A stretch of 64,000 nt of DNA. Origin: Sphingomonas elodea ATCC 31461 (GTDB lineage: Bacteria > Pseudomonadota > Alphaproteobacteria > Sphingomonadales > Sphingomonadaceae). Positions 48,703 through 57,549 of the stretch are shown piece after piece. Within the stretch, counting starts at the first letter, position 1. The number at the start of each line of letters is the position of its first letter. The translations under genes were made by a program, and so were the position numbers. The notes under the pieces were generated by a model. That model was not told where the DNA came from. It saw only the letters and a list, made by a program, of their open reading frames with translations, and searched no databases. The stretch is taken from assembly GCF_000226955.1 (NCBI RefSeq), contig NZ_AGFU01000016.1, positions 82,358 to 146,357 on the forward strand, read 5' to 3'.

Positions 48703-50094
48703 TCAACCCTTTGCGATGCGGGCGCGGCTCAAGGCATGCACCAGCTGTAGCAATTCCTTCATCCTGGCGTCGCCTTCCTCGCTCGACCACGGCTCGACCA
48801 TCTCGCCATGCATGACCGAGTTTCGGACCTTCGACCAAGTTTGGACATGGTCCGGATTGACGACGCCCCGCGCCGCCAGCCCGCGCATAAAGGCCAGGAT
48901 GCTGCGCTTGCTGACCAAGCCGAGATTGTTGAGCAAGCGATCCCGCAGGCCGATGTCGTCCTTCCACGCCCGCAAATGCGTCTTCATCGATCGAAGCAAC
49001 GCATCGGAGAATTCCGGCTTGCGGTCCTCGGCGGTCATTAACGTCCCGGCCAAAGCCTCCACCGTGCTGGCCAGCGTCAAAGTGATCACCCAGCGAGAGC
49101 CGTGCTGCGCATGGGCCAGCTCGACATACAAATGTGTAAGCGGATGAGCCTCGAAACTACCCGCCTTCGCGATCATAGTCAGGATGTCAGCGTAAAGCTT
49201 CCAGAAGGCTTCGCGGCGGCCGCCCTCGAGTGCGAACGGCTGCAACAGCCCGATCGCGGACGGCTCCCGCGTTGTCGGTGCCGACCTCAGCCAGACATGC
49301 GCGGTTCCGTCACCCAGGTTCCGCGCGACCATGCGCGGGTAGACCGTGATGCCGAGCAATATGCGCAGCGGCTCGGTTAGCCAGTTCTCGGCAAAAGGGT
49401 GCTTCAGCTGCGGGCTCGTCTCGGCCGTGATCCAGAGCGCCTCGCCGCCCTGCTCATAGGTGAAGTGGATGGTCGTGCCGAGCAGCGAGACACTGTGCTC
49501 ACCTGCTTCCCAAATTGAGCGGACTTTTCGGTCGCCAATGCGCGAGATGGTGACGAGAGTCTTGGTCGTCGGCAGGTCGATCGAAGGAATCAGCAGCAGC
49601 TCGACGCTGCTCCGCTTTGACACCCATGGTCCGGTAGCAAGGGTCGTCAGCCCCTGTAATTCGCCCGTCAGCGGCCATCCCTCCTTGGCGTCATCGAAAT
49701 AATCGACGGCGCTCCAACCCCCGGCCCATTCGACGCCCTGATAGTCGGTCGCGTGAACCTGAAACTGCTCGAGCGGGTCATAGGGATGCTCGCGCGCCTT
49801 GATTAGCTTGCGGAACGCCGCCGGGCCATTCTCGGCCGTCCCGTAAACGAAGAAGCGAATCTCGGTCTCGGACCGGATCTCGATCCGCCCAGGGCCGGTA
49901 AAATAGGGCTCGTGGCTGTCGCCGCTCAAAAGCTCGATCACGCTGCACTCAATCGTGCGAGGCAGTCCAGACAGCTTACCGCGCCAGTGATCGAGCGTGC
50001 GCAGCTCGCGGTTGATTTCATCGTCATGCGCCGCGGTTGCCGGCATCTCGACACGCAACTTGTCAGCGATCCAGTTTCTGAGTCTTTCGAACAA
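48703..50094 (-). CDS. HEPN-domain protein with large N-terminal domain (ApeA-like)
   Basis: A 463-residue protein. The first 300 residues are beta-rich and resemble the recognition half of ApeA-type defence proteins, though only loosely. The C-terminal 150 residues are helical and end with VRNSVMHGEM, an R-x4-H motif (Arg424, His429) diagnostic of HEPN ribonucleases. Such proteins cleave RNA to stop phage growth. It is followed by the ABC-3C nuclease gene 96 bases away on the same strand and may be co-transcribed or independent. Confidence 0.7.
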   Translation of the reverse strand: MFERLRNWIADKLRVEMPATAAHDDEINRELRTLDHWRGKLSGLPRTIECSVIELLSGDSHEPYFTGPGRIEIRSETEIRFFVYGTAENGPAAFRKLIKAREHPYDPLEQFQVHATDYQGVEWAGGWSAVDYFDDAKEGWPLTGELQGLTTLATGPWVSKRSSVELLLIPSIDLPTTKTLVTISRIGDRKVRSIWEAGEHSVSLLGTTIHFTYEQGGEALWITAETSPQLKHPFAENWLTEPLRILLGITVYPRMVARNLGDGTAHVWLRSAPTTREPSAIGLLQPFALEGGRREAFWKLYADILTMIAKAGSFEAHPLTHLYVELAHAQHGSRWVITLTLASTVEALAGTLMTAEDRKPEFSDALLRSMKTHLRAWKDDIGLRDRLLNNLGLVSKRSILAFMRGLAARGVVNPDHVQTWSKVRNSVMHGEMVEPWSSEEGDARMKELLQLVHALSRARIAKG

Positions 50095-50614
50095 CCCGCG
50101 ATCCTGCTTCTATGACGTCGGTATTTGCACGAGAGAGGCTGAGACAAAGAAGAAGCGGCAATTCTTATCGGGCGCCCGAACGGCAATCAAGGGCGATAGC
50201 GGCATCCGTTGGCAACTCTGGCATTCGGACAAGGGCGTATCCGGCCGCGCGATCACTGCGAAGAGACGTCCGCTCTGGCCTGTACAGCTGCCGACAGCCG
50301 CCAGTCCGCTTGCGACCCAGCTTTCGTCGCTATGCAACGCCGCTCAGGCAAACTTTGAATGTCTGCTCCAGACGAGAGATGCCGTTCCGCGCGTCGCCTC
50401 TGAACGGCAGCAAAGTGCCAAGACCTCCCCTCGCTCAAACTCGAGGCCCAGGGTTTTCCATGCGAATTTGCGCCTCAGAACTCCTGACGTGGCACTCGGC
50501 CGCAACCTGTCCAGGTGCCCTCAGCAATCCGACGCCCTTGCTATTTGTTCTTTTTTTGTTCTAGCTGACGCCTCGCTGCTGATGCAGCGATTCGATGTCA
50601 TTGGGAGCTTCGGC
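50095..50614. other. 520-bp intergenic stretch with divergent promoters
   Basis: It separates the leftward HEPN gene from the rightward small-gene set. Open frames here have no RBS or family resemblance and look non-coding. The SOS box at 50547-50561 is the only element recognised. Confidence 0.5.
50547..50561 (+). promoter_or_regulatory. LexA (SOS) box, GTTC-N7-GTTC
   Basis: GTTCTTTTTTTGTTC is an exact match to the direct-repeat operator known for alphaproteobacterial LexA. It ends 53 bases before the start codon of the 70-residue gene, a suitable place to repress the three small genes that follow. Confidence 0.75.
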
Positions 50615-50827
50615 ATGGAGCATGACCTCCAGTTGCGCGCTGCGGCGCGTGCGATCTACGATGCCTGCTATCCGAGCGACGAATGGGCGCCGTTCGGCTT
50701 CGACGAGGCGGAGCGATTCAGGACCATCCACTATCGCCAGGCCGTTGGCGCGGCGCTGCAGGCCCGTCGGGCGCTGCACGATCGCGCGGTGCAACCGAAC
50801 CTGTTCGCCGAACAGGTGCACGCCTGA
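50615..50827 (+). CDS. Small SOS-box-linked protein, unknown (70 aa)
   Basis: A 70-residue acidic protein starting MEHDLQLRAAARAIYDACYP. GGGAG lies 7 bases before the ATG. An upstream in-frame ATG at 50582 adds 11 residues but has no RBS. It is the first gene after a LexA box, with the next gene 10 bases downstream. Ends in a NLFAEQVHA tail. No known family recognised; a DNA-damage-inducible role is inferred from the operator. Confidence 0.65.
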   Translation: MEHDLQLRAAARAIYDACYPSDEWAPFGFDEAERFRTIHYRQAVGAALQARRALHDRAVQPNLFAEQVHA

Positions 50828-50837
50828 CGCCAGCGCG

Positions 50838-51296
50838 ATGGATGCGATCGAACGGACCAACTGGCTGGCACATCGCTGGCCGATCGAACTCGAAACCTTC
50901 TCCTATGGCGGGTGGCTGATCCATTTGGGCAGGGTCGAGGGGCATCGCCTGGGGCAGGTCAATTCCGCTGCGGAGTTCGAGACCTGGAAGGCGGCGCAAC
51001 GGCCGCTATGCCTGGCACGCTTCATTGCGGGGAGATGCGAGTTGCACCCTCCAGCGGTGCTGGTTGTCGCCGGCAAGTACCGCCTGGGCCGTATCCCGCC
51101 GGAACTGTGGTGTGGCTATGACGCGACGCTGCTGATGGATGTACCTGCAGCGACCCTGCTCTCTGCCAAGGTGCGCGCGATGTTCCCTACCTGGCCGGAC
51201 GCCCTCATCCGGGTGGTACCACAGGATCAGGTGCCTGCGCTCGGCCTGCATCCTGCGCCCGCCGCGGCAGGTCCCTGCCTGCGCCTGGTTGGCTGA
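50838..51296 (+). CDS. Hypothetical protein in SOS-box operon (152 aa)
   Basis: A 152-residue protein without signal or membrane segments. It contains 'ETFSYGGWLIHLGRVEGHRLGQVNS' and a later KVRAMFPTWPDALIRVVPQDQV. It lies 10 bases after the 70-residue gene and 1 base before the zinc-motif gene, so all three are probably translated from one mRNA. Codon use is GC3-rich like the host chromosome. No function recognised. Confidence 0.68.
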   Translation: MDAIERTNWLAHRWPIELETFSYGGWLIHLGRVEGHRLGQVNSAAEFETWKAAQRPLCLARFIAGRCELHPPAVLVVAGKYRLGRIPPELWCGYDATLLMDVPAATLLSAKVRAMFPTWPDALIRVVPQDQVPALGLHPAPAAAGPCLRLVG

Positions 51297-51297
51297 C

Positions 51298-51612
51298 ATG
51301 GCACGCTACGATGCAGATGGCGGGCAGGTGCCCCGGACGCTGTTCGAAGCTGCGGCGTTCCATCGTTCGGTCCGGGCAGCCTGTGCGGGGTGCGGGCACA
51401 TCGGCGTCTTCCACGCGGCGGCGCTCTGGCGGCTGTTCGAGCGCCGGCAATGGCCGGGCCTGCTCGCCGAAGTGGGTGCTCGCCTCCGATGTTCGCGATG
51501 TTGGCGGCGCGGCACGACGATCAGCCTGACCCGCGATCCGCCGACGATCACCAACCTGCCGCTCCCGAGCGATGTCGAATGGCGGCGGGCGGTCAGCCGG
51601 TTTCGCGCCTAG
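51298..51612 (+). CDS. Small zinc-ribbon protein in SOS-box operon
   Basis: A 104-residue protein with CAGCGH and CSRCW separated by about 40 residues, enough for one zinc site. The rest is basic. It is the last gene of the SOS-box unit, and its stop codon overlaps the stop codon of the convergent SRAP gene by 4 bases. Nucleic-acid binding is possible but unproven. Confidence 0.66.
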   Translation: MARYDADGGQVPRTLFEAAAFHRSVRAACAGCGHIGVFHAAALWRLFERRQWPGLLAEVGARLRCSRCWRRGTTISLTRDPPTITNLPLPSDVEWRRAVSRFRA

Positions 51613-52253
51613 AACAGGGCCGCCTGTTCGACGGCGCCTTTGCGTTTCACCCAAGGCTCGCGGGTCCGCTCCGTGACGATCAGGTCATCGGGGAAGCAGC
51701 GCGCCTGGAATCCGAGAATGTCGTCGAAGCTGCCGTGCAGCCAGCGATCATGGTCGTCGCGGTGGAGCAGCACCGGCATGCGGTCATGCACCGGGCGGAT
51801 CGCTTCATTGCAGTCGGTCATGACGCCGGAATAGACCGGCCCCCATTCGGCGCTGTCGCGCCACAGGCCCGCCCAGGCGAAGAGCGGGGAGCCCTTGACG
51901 CTGAACCAGGTCCGCGTCTTCGATCCCTTGGCCCCCTCTGCTTCGGCAAAGCCGGTCAGTGGGATGAGGCAGCGCCATTCCGGCTTGCGTGCCAGCCCGA
52001 CCCACATCGGCTTGGTGAGATCCGCAATGTTGTTGACCGGCTTCGGCTTGGCGCTCGGGCTCATACCCTTGAGCCGGAGCGGAAATCCCCAGACCATCGA
52101 CTGCAGTACGCGCGCGCCGGCTTCCTCGCGCACCACCATGCCGGGATAGCCGGGATAGACTTCCTCGCCCGCGTTGGACTGCACAGGGCTGTCGACGCCG
52201 AAATGCGCGGCGACTTCGGCCGCGCTCTTCCGAAGCTGGTAGAGGTTGCACAT
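51609..52253 (-). CDS. SOS response-associated peptidase (YedK/HMCES)
   Basis: A 214-residue SRAP-domain protein that crosslinks to abasic sites in single-stranded DNA. After removal of the initiator Met, Cys2 (MCNLYQLRK) becomes the N-terminal nucleophile. Other active-site segments are VNNIADLTKPMW, GFAEAEG with the Glu, and IRPVHDRMPVLL with the His. ATG 52253 is used because the catalytic Cys must be residue 2. It faces the SOS-box genes and fits a DNA-damage module within the cargo. Confidence 0.92.
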   Translation of the reverse strand: MCNLYQLRKSAAEVAAHFGVDSPVQSNAGEEVYPGYPGMVVREEAGARVLQSMVWGFPLRLKGMSPSAKPKPVNNIADLTKPMWVGLARKPEWRCLIPLTGFAEAEGAKGSKTRTWFSVKGSPLFAWAGLWRDSAEWGPVYSGVMTDCNEAIRPVHDRMPVLLHRDDHDRWLHGSFDDILGFQARCFPDDLIVTERTREPWVKRKGAVEQAALF

Positions 52254-52296
52254 GGCCGCAGCGTAGGTCGAAGCCAAGCGAGCTGCAACGCAAGTC

Positions 52297-52674
52297 CTAT
52301 GGTGTAGGATTGGCTTTCCTGCAGTTCGCTACATTCGGCTCAGTGTTGGAGCTCCGCCGCCCTCGCCTGAGGCTGGTCCCAGATTGTGGTTTCTGAACTT
52401 TCCCTACGTAAATCAAATACGTTAGTGTCGAGGTTTCCACGTGAGCTTCCGCCGCAATCTCTGAGTGCAATCGATCTCCCTTTGCCAACTCACCATTGAG
52501 GAAGTTCACCAACTCGGCTTGGCTTGCGAAACGCCCCCTCACCAGCATGGCTTCGCGGTTGTGCGCTTTCCGTGCGAGCATCTTCTCTGCAACGATCTCT
52601 CTCGCAGGGCGCTGTGGCAGGATTTCAACCCAGTTTAGTGAACCAAACCTGCTATGCAATTGCTTCCGGGTCAT
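52297..52674 (-). CDS. Hypothetical protein, last gene of AT-richer operon (125 aa)
   Basis: A basic 125-residue protein. Residues 20-85 form helices (AREIVAEKMLARKAHNREAML, AELVNFLNGELAKGDRLHSEIA) and could hold a DNA-binding fold, with 'HVETSTLTYLIYVGKV' like a recognition helix; the C-terminal 30 residues look disordered. ATG overlaps the stop of the upstream gene (ATGA), so translation is coupled. No family recognised. Confidence 0.6.
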   Translation of the reverse strand: MTRKQLHSRFGSLNWVEILPQRPAREIVAEKMLARKAHNREAMLVRGRFASQAELVNFLNGELAKGDRLHSEIAAEAHVETSTLTYLIYVGKVQKPQSGTSLRRGRRSSNTEPNVANCRKANPTP

Positions 52675-53312
52675 GCGCGTCCGCCGATCTCCGACTGCGC
52701 GGCCTGGATCTCAATTAACGGAATATCTATCAAGCACAACTTTTCGAGAGAGAAATAGCGCGCGCAACCTTCTGCGTGCGATATTCTGACTACGTTTGTG
52801 CTAAGCTCCCACTCACTTGCGGACACTGCAAGCAAATCAGCCCGGTCGGCTTCGTAATTTTTTGTCTTCCCATTTTCATAATGGATGACAGTTTGCCGGA
52901 GCAAAGCGCGGAGTTCGGCGGGGCTTTCTAAAAGCCCCAGACCTTCAATAGCCGCAAGCGCCTCCTTTTTCTCTCTAGCGGTATAATTTTCTTCGAAATA
53001 ACCTTCGCCATCCGCCCAATCCGCCATCCGCTGAAACAGCTTGGCCGACAATTCACCGCTGTCGCTAATCCCGAGCTCACAGCCAGTCCCGACTTCCGGC
53101 CAGGATTCTGCCTCGTCCGACAGTAAAATACTGAGGCATTTTGTGGGATTTAGGAACAGCAAGCGATGATCCATCGTCTCTACAGACAACCACCCAGAAG
53201 AGCGTCGCTCAGAAGACAACCCACTTTCTAGCTGGAACGCCACTCGACGCGAGACGGGCCACCACTTGATATCTGGCGAACCGATGAGCTCGACACCTAG
53301 GTGCCCAAACAA
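52671..53312 (-). CDS. Hypothetical protein, middle gene of AT-richer operon (213 aa)
   Basis: An acidic, soluble 213-residue protein with no recognised family. Segments such as 'RRVAFQLESGLSSERRSSGWLSVETMDHRLLFLNPTKCLSILL' suggest a mixed alpha/beta domain, followed by a helical C-terminus. The start is TTG with GGAG 11 bases upstream; a later start is possible. It lies 22 bases after the 191-residue gene. Base composition is lower in GC than the flanking cargo, a sign of a separate origin. Confidence 0.58.
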   Translation of the reverse strand: MFGHLGVELIGSPDIKWWPVSRRVAFQLESGLSSERRSSGWLSVETMDHRLLFLNPTKCLSILLSDEAESWPEVGTGCELGISDSGELSAKLFQRMADWADGEGYFEENYTAREKKEALAAIEGLGLLESPAELRALLRQTVIHYENGKTKNYEADRADLLAVSASEWELSTNVVRISHAEGCARYFSLEKLCLIDIPLIEIQAAQSEIGGRA

Positions 53313-53334
53313 TTTGTCAGATACTCCGCTGAAA

Positions 53335-53910
53335 TTAATTGGACTTCTCCTCAGTTGCGATCGAAAACAATACTCCAGGTCGGTGCTTCTTTATGTTGTT
53401 AGCGTATGCAAGCGCATCCAGCACAATAGAAATTCGATACCCTCCAGCCTCAAATCGTTCCTCTATGTTATTTTGTGTGGAAATTGAGAGATCACTTTCT
53501 ATGATTATATACCGGTAAATCACCCTTTCCGATATACCAAGAAGTTCCTGGACCTTACGTTTACGTACGGCCTCATTTCCATCACTAATCCAACCCCGAT
53601 AATCGGCGACTTCCTCCGCCTCTCCCTCGAATTTCCAGTTTAAAATATCCACACCAAGCTCCGTTAGAGCAAAGTTTCGGAGGCCCCCGATGTATTTTGC
53701 CACGGTAGCCGCAGATATCCCAAATTTTGCGACATCGCTAAAAGCCATCACTCCGATTGCGGTCCCAATGTAGTCAGCGGAGGAACTAGCCAGATTAAGC
53801 TTCCTATACTCGTCGTAAAAATTCATTCTGTCTTCAGTTTTTGAACTATCCAATTGTTGGTAGTGCCTTCTAGTGACATCGCCTTGAGTTACTACGAATT
53901 TATGTGTCAA
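53335..53910 (-). CDS. Hypothetical protein, first gene of AT-richer operon (191 aa)
   Basis: A 191-residue protein starting at TTG with AGGAG 7 bases upstream. The N-terminus looks like a DNA-binding or adaptor helix bundle; the middle 'KRKVQELLGISERVIYRYIIIESDLSIS' resembles a helix-turn-helix; the C-terminus is 'YRISIVLDALAYANNIKKHRPGVLF'. No family recognised. It leads a three-gene unit next to the transposition genes, on the opposite strand. Confidence 0.58.
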   Translation of the reverse strand: MTHKFVVTQGDVTRRHYQQLDSSKTEDRMNFYDEYRKLNLASSSADYIGTAIGVMAFSDVAKFGISAATVAKYIGGLRNFALTELGVDILNWKFEGEAEEVADYRGWISDGNEAVRKRKVQELLGISERVIYRYIIIESDLSISTQNNIEERFEAGGYRISIVLDALAYANNIKKHRPGVLFSIATEEKSN

Positions 53911-53939
53911 TTAATCACTCCTAAATTCAAGATTGAGCC

Positions 53940-54176
53940 TCACCAAGTGCAACCGTCAACGTGGTGCTCCAAAAGCAGCAGCTGCAGCCGGCTGGTTGGC
54001 AATGCAGCTAACAGGCTCACTTGCTCGCCATCCACCTCCACCAAGCGGCCGTAGAGCCAGCGGCCACGTTCCAATGCGGCCGCGAGCTCATCCAATCCGC
54101 AGACCGCAACCTCGACGATCAAAACCTGCGGGGAGCCGATCATCGATATCCGCACCCTCAAGTTCGCTTTCACCAT
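53940..54176 (-). CDS. Small hypothetical protein near tnsA (78 aa)
   Basis: A compact 78-residue protein (MVKANLRVRISMIGSPQVLIVEVAVCGLDELAAALERGRWLYGRL) with a clear alternating strand-helix pattern and GC3-rich codon use. GGTGGA lies a few bases before the ATG. It points away from tnsA across 233 bp. It may be an independent cargo gene; no family recognised. Confidence 0.55.
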   Translation of the reverse strand: MVKANLRVRISMIGSPQVLIVEVAVCGLDELAAALERGRWLYGRLVEVDGEQVSLLAALPTSRLQLLLLEHHVDGCTW

Positions 54177-54409
54177 ATAATCCACCGCCTGCGCAGATCG
54201 AAACGCCCCGATCGTCCACAATGAAAATAGTATTCAAAGCTTCCTCGAGTCAACTTGAGGTTTTATGACATCACTTTTTGGGTGGATCGATTTGGCACGC
54301 CGACATGTTAGGCAAAATTGACATCTCTTTATCGACTGTTACTTTCACTGGTCTTGATTTGACTTAGATGACACTGCATATCTCGATCGAACAGTGATCG
54401 AGGGCGTAG

Positions 54410-55288
54410 GTGCCAATCAGCAACGACGAAAATAGCTGGCCTCACTCGCATGAGGCCAAAGCGAGTGAAGAATTCCTCAAACTGAGGGGTGGTGCTTGGC
54501 CGAGCGGCATCGCGGTCAGCGAACAAGCCGTGCGACGTGTTCATACTCGCGGCCGCCGCAGGAACACCTCTCTCGTCTTCTCCACACTGCCCTTAGGTAT
54601 GCGTGTCTCAGAGTCGCATTCCGAAACGCGATTCCTGAAAGTGGCGCAGCTCGAACCACTCGCGTCCATTGTGCGCGCTCAGCCGACCTGGCTGCGGGTT
54701 ATGGAAGAGGGCAGGATACGTCGCCGCGCACCGGATTTCGCAGTTCTCATCGACGGGCGCGCCGAACTTCACGAGACGAAGCAGGACGCCGAGTGCCAGA
54801 AAAGCGAGATCAAATTAGAGCTTTTGGCGATCCGGGACGAGGTCGAGCGTCATCCTGGTTGGCGCTACAGTGTGACGCTCGAGAGCGCCCTGATGGCCGA
54901 GCCCTTGCGCTCAAACACCGATCTGTTGTGGCGAGCGCTGGTCCCGCTGGAGGAGATTGGCCTGGATCTCCGGTTGCGCACCCAAGCGGTCCTGGACCAT
55001 GGGCCCCTCTCTGCTGCAGAAGTGATGAAACGGGCTGCACCCCCAGCTGGACGTCAGGGAGCTGCCACCCCCTGGCAGGACCTGCTCGCAATGATTGCGG
55101 GCGGCCTCATTCATTTTGACGTGCGTGAGAAACTCACTCGGGACAGCCTTCTCTGGAACCGCAACTCAGGTCCTGAACGCGGCCGCACGCTACCGTTTTG
55201 CACGGTCGAGGAGGCCATCCGTCGCTCTTCAGTCGTTCCTCAACCGACACCCTTCTGCGCCGTCAAGCTTCGAGGTCCAGCCCAGTGA
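54410..55288 (+). CDS. tnsA: TnsA-like transposon endonuclease
   Basis: A 292-residue restriction-endonuclease-fold protein that in Tn7 cuts the non-transferred strand so that transposition is cut-and-paste. The catalytic set matches TnsA: Glu72 in SHSETRFLK, Asp109 in RRAPDFAV, and Glu122-x-Lys124 in LHETKQD. A C-terminal helical domain (about 170-292) would contact TnsC/TnsB. GTG start preceded by GAGGG. Its stop overlaps the tnsB start. Presence of TnsA separates this element from Tn5053-type relatives, which lack it and form cointegrates. Confidence 0.85.
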   Translation: MPISNDENSWPHSHEAKASEEFLKLRGGAWPSGIAVSEQAVRRVHTRGRRRNTSLVFSTLPLGMRVSESHSETRFLKVAQLEPLASIVRAQPTWLRVMEEGRIRRRAPDFAVLIDGRAELHETKQDAECQKSEIKLELLAIRDEVERHPGWRYSVTLESALMAEPLRSNTDLLWRALVPLEEIGLDLRLRTQAVLDHGPLSAAEVMKRAAPPAGRQGAATPWQDLLAMIAGGLIHFDVREKLTRDSLLWNRNSGPERGRTLPFCTVEEAIRRSSVVPQPTPFCAVKLRGPAQ

Positions 55289-57549
55289 ACGACCTTGCGA
55301 ACCTCGTGCCGCTGACGCCGCGCTTCGACATCACCGTGGAAGACCGCATTCAATGCAAGGGAGCGACGTGGTGTCTCTCCCGGCGCCGGGATGCACATCT
55401 GGATTTCGTCGATCCGCGAACGGCAGAACTACTAACCCTGACGGATGAGGATCTCGCGGGCCTGATCGCCGCTGGAGAGGCAAGGATCGTTCGTGGGAAC
55501 GCTTCTGCCAAAGAGCAGGCATATGCGGCTGCAACCGCTGACCTTGGTGTCATCTCCAAGGTGGACGTCGAAGATGCGCGACGAGCGATGGCGTACACGG
55601 ACGAACTAAAGGCTCGGCAGCTAACCTACCGCCCTGCAACCCCATTGGTTCAGGAGGCTATTTCGCATGTTGCGGCGCGGATCTTCGATCCGAGCCCGCC
55701 GGCGGTGTATCTCGTTAAGCGTTGGCTGAAAAAGGGCGATAGCCGGGCGGCCGGCGGTGGTCGGCTGCGATCTGAGACCACGCTGGCCGACTATGTCCCG
55801 CAACATGGGTTCAAGGGAAACCGAACATCGCGCGTCTCGTTTGAAGTCGCGCAGATCATCCACCGTGTCTTGGACGAACTTTACCTAACCCCAGAACGCA
55901 GGTCGGCGGAAGCAGCCCTTGCCGTGTCCCGTCATAGGGTTCGGCTCGCCAATGAGACGCGTGCACCCGCAGACTGGCTCAGGGTCCCGGGGCGCAAGGC
56001 TGTAGAGGCTGCGATAGCCAGCCTGCCCCGAGAGGAAGTGATCCGGCGGCGCTATGGAGCCGATAGGGCATATGATGCCGTCGGGCCGGTCCAGTATCGG
56101 TCCCGCCCCGAACAGCCGCTGGATGAGATCGAGCTCGATCACACGACGTGCGACCTGTTCGTGGTCGACAGCCTAACAGGTGCACCGCTCGGACGACCGA
56201 CGATCGTGCTGGGCACGGATAGGTGTACCGCAATGCCATGGGGAATGCATATCGGCTTCGATCCCCCCAGTGTGCACACGGTGATGCAGTGCATGCGCAA
56301 CGGCATGCTGCCGAAGAACTATGTCCGGATCTACGCAGATGCTGGAATCTGGGACATCGAGGGCTCGTGGCCAACCTTTGGCCGCCCGGTGAAACTTTCG
56401 GTCGACCGCGGTGCCGAGAACATCAACCACGATATGCGGGCCCTCGGCGTCGACTTGCCGATCAAGGAGATAGAGGCGAAGGCGGGCCGCAAGGGCCGCC
56501 TGAAGGGTGGTATCGAGCGCATGCTCGGCACCCTCAATCGCAACCTCCTGCAGGAACAACGCGGCACGACGTTCTCGAACGTAGTCGCGCGCGATGACTA
56601 CGACTCAAAACGCAATGCCATCATCACGTATGAGGAGCTGCTGGAGAAAACTCACCAGTGGCTCGTCGACATCTACATGCGCCGTTATCATCACGGCGTG
56701 AAAGACGTGCCTTTGCGGCTCTGGAATTCGAAGATAGCCAGTCACAAGCCGCGGCAGGTGGAGAATATCGACAAGCTCCTTCCGCTTTTCGGCAGGATTG
56801 AGCAGCGAGTTCTGCGACGAGACGGCATCCGTTGGCGGCATCTTTTTTATACTTCGCCAACCCTGATGGCGCTCCTGTCGAACCCTGAGTTTTTGAAGGA
56901 GTCGAGGAGTGCACGCGGCGATGTAGTTGTTCGCTTCCGCTACGACCCGTCCAACATCGACCATATCAACGTCTATCTTCCGCATTCTCGCGGCCAAGAA
57001 TCGATGCACCTACGCGTTCCGATCGAAGCGCGTGCACAGGACTACGCCCGCGGCCTATCCGTCTGGGCTCACACATCGATCGTAAAGATGTCTCGAGATG
57101 CAGCGATGACCGCTGTGGATCTGGCAGCCCTTGACGCTGCCAAGGCCAAGCTCCTCGCGGATCTAGACCGCGATGCGCCCGGATCAGCAAAAGTCCGACG
57201 AATGACGCGCATTGCTCGCATTCGGCAAATCGGCGGCATTGCACCGTATGGCGACAGCGTCCGCACGACTCCCGTCGGCAGCTTCGAGGATCACCGGCAG
57301 CGATTAACTATCGATGCACAAAGAGAATGCGAGCAGAGAGTCGCAGAGAAGCACCGCACCAACAAATCCTCGCGAAGGCCATTCGATCTTGCGGCTCAGG
57401 GGGAGGCAGGCAGTAAGAGTGACCCGTATGCGAGGGCATCCAGAACATCCAATCGTACATCAAGCAATAGCCGGACAATCACTCCGCGAGTTGTTTCTGA
57501 TGGGCTCGACGATGGTTTCGACTTTTACAGTGATGAGGTCAAAGCGTGA
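55285..57549 (+). CDS. tnsB: TnsB/TniA-type DDE transposase
   Basis: A 754-residue Mu/TnsB-family transposase that binds the end repeats and joins 3' ends to target DNA. N-terminal DNA-binding domains occupy about 1-260. The RNase-H-like core has Asp285 (EIELDHTTCDLFVVD), Asp374 (LSVDRGAEN) and Glu411 (KGGIERMLGTLNRNLL). A beta-barrel follows (to about 600), then a TnsC-contact tail. GTG 55285 overlaps the tnsA stop; the reading frame before it has no RBS. All catalytic residues are present, so the gene appears functional. Confidence 0.95.
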   Translation: MNDLANLVPLTPRFDITVEDRIQCKGATWCLSRRRDAHLDFVDPRTAELLTLTDEDLAGLIAAGEARIVRGNASAKEQAYAAATADLGVISKVDVEDARRAMAYTDELKARQLTYRPATPLVQEAISHVAARIFDPSPPAVYLVKRWLKKGDSRAAGGGRLRSETTLADYVPQHGFKGNRTSRVSFEVAQIIHRVLDELYLTPERRSAEAALAVSRHRVRLANETRAPADWLRVPGRKAVEAAIASLPREEVIRRRYGADRAYDAVGPVQYRSRPEQPLDEIELDHTTCDLFVVDSLTGAPLGRPTIVLGTDRCTAMPWGMHIGFDPPSVHTVMQCMRNGMLPKNYVRIYADAGIWDIEGSWPTFGRPVKLSVDRGAENINHDMRALGVDLPIKEIEAKAGRKGRLKGGIERMLGTLNRNLLQEQRGTTFSNVVARDDYDSKRNAIITYEELLEKTHQWLVDIYMRRYHHGVKDVPLRLWNSKIASHKPRQVENIDKLLPLFGRIEQRVLRRDGIRWRHLFYTSPTLMALLSNPEFLKESRSARGDVVVRFRYDPSNIDHINVYLPHSRGQESMHLRVPIEARAQDYARGLSVWAHTSIVKMSRDAAMTAVDLAALDAAKAKLLADLDRDAPGSAKVRRMTRIARIRQIGGIAPYGDSVRTTPVGSFEDHRQRLTIDAQRECEQRVAEKHRTNKSSRRPFDLAAQGEAGSKSDPYARASRTSNRTSSNSRTITPRVVSDGLDDGFDFYSDEVKA

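Noticed and set aside
50112-50564. A 150-residue gene between the HEPN gene and the SOS-box genes
   Set aside because: No RBS, Arg/Ser-rich composition, and it runs through the LexA box; more likely regulatory DNA.
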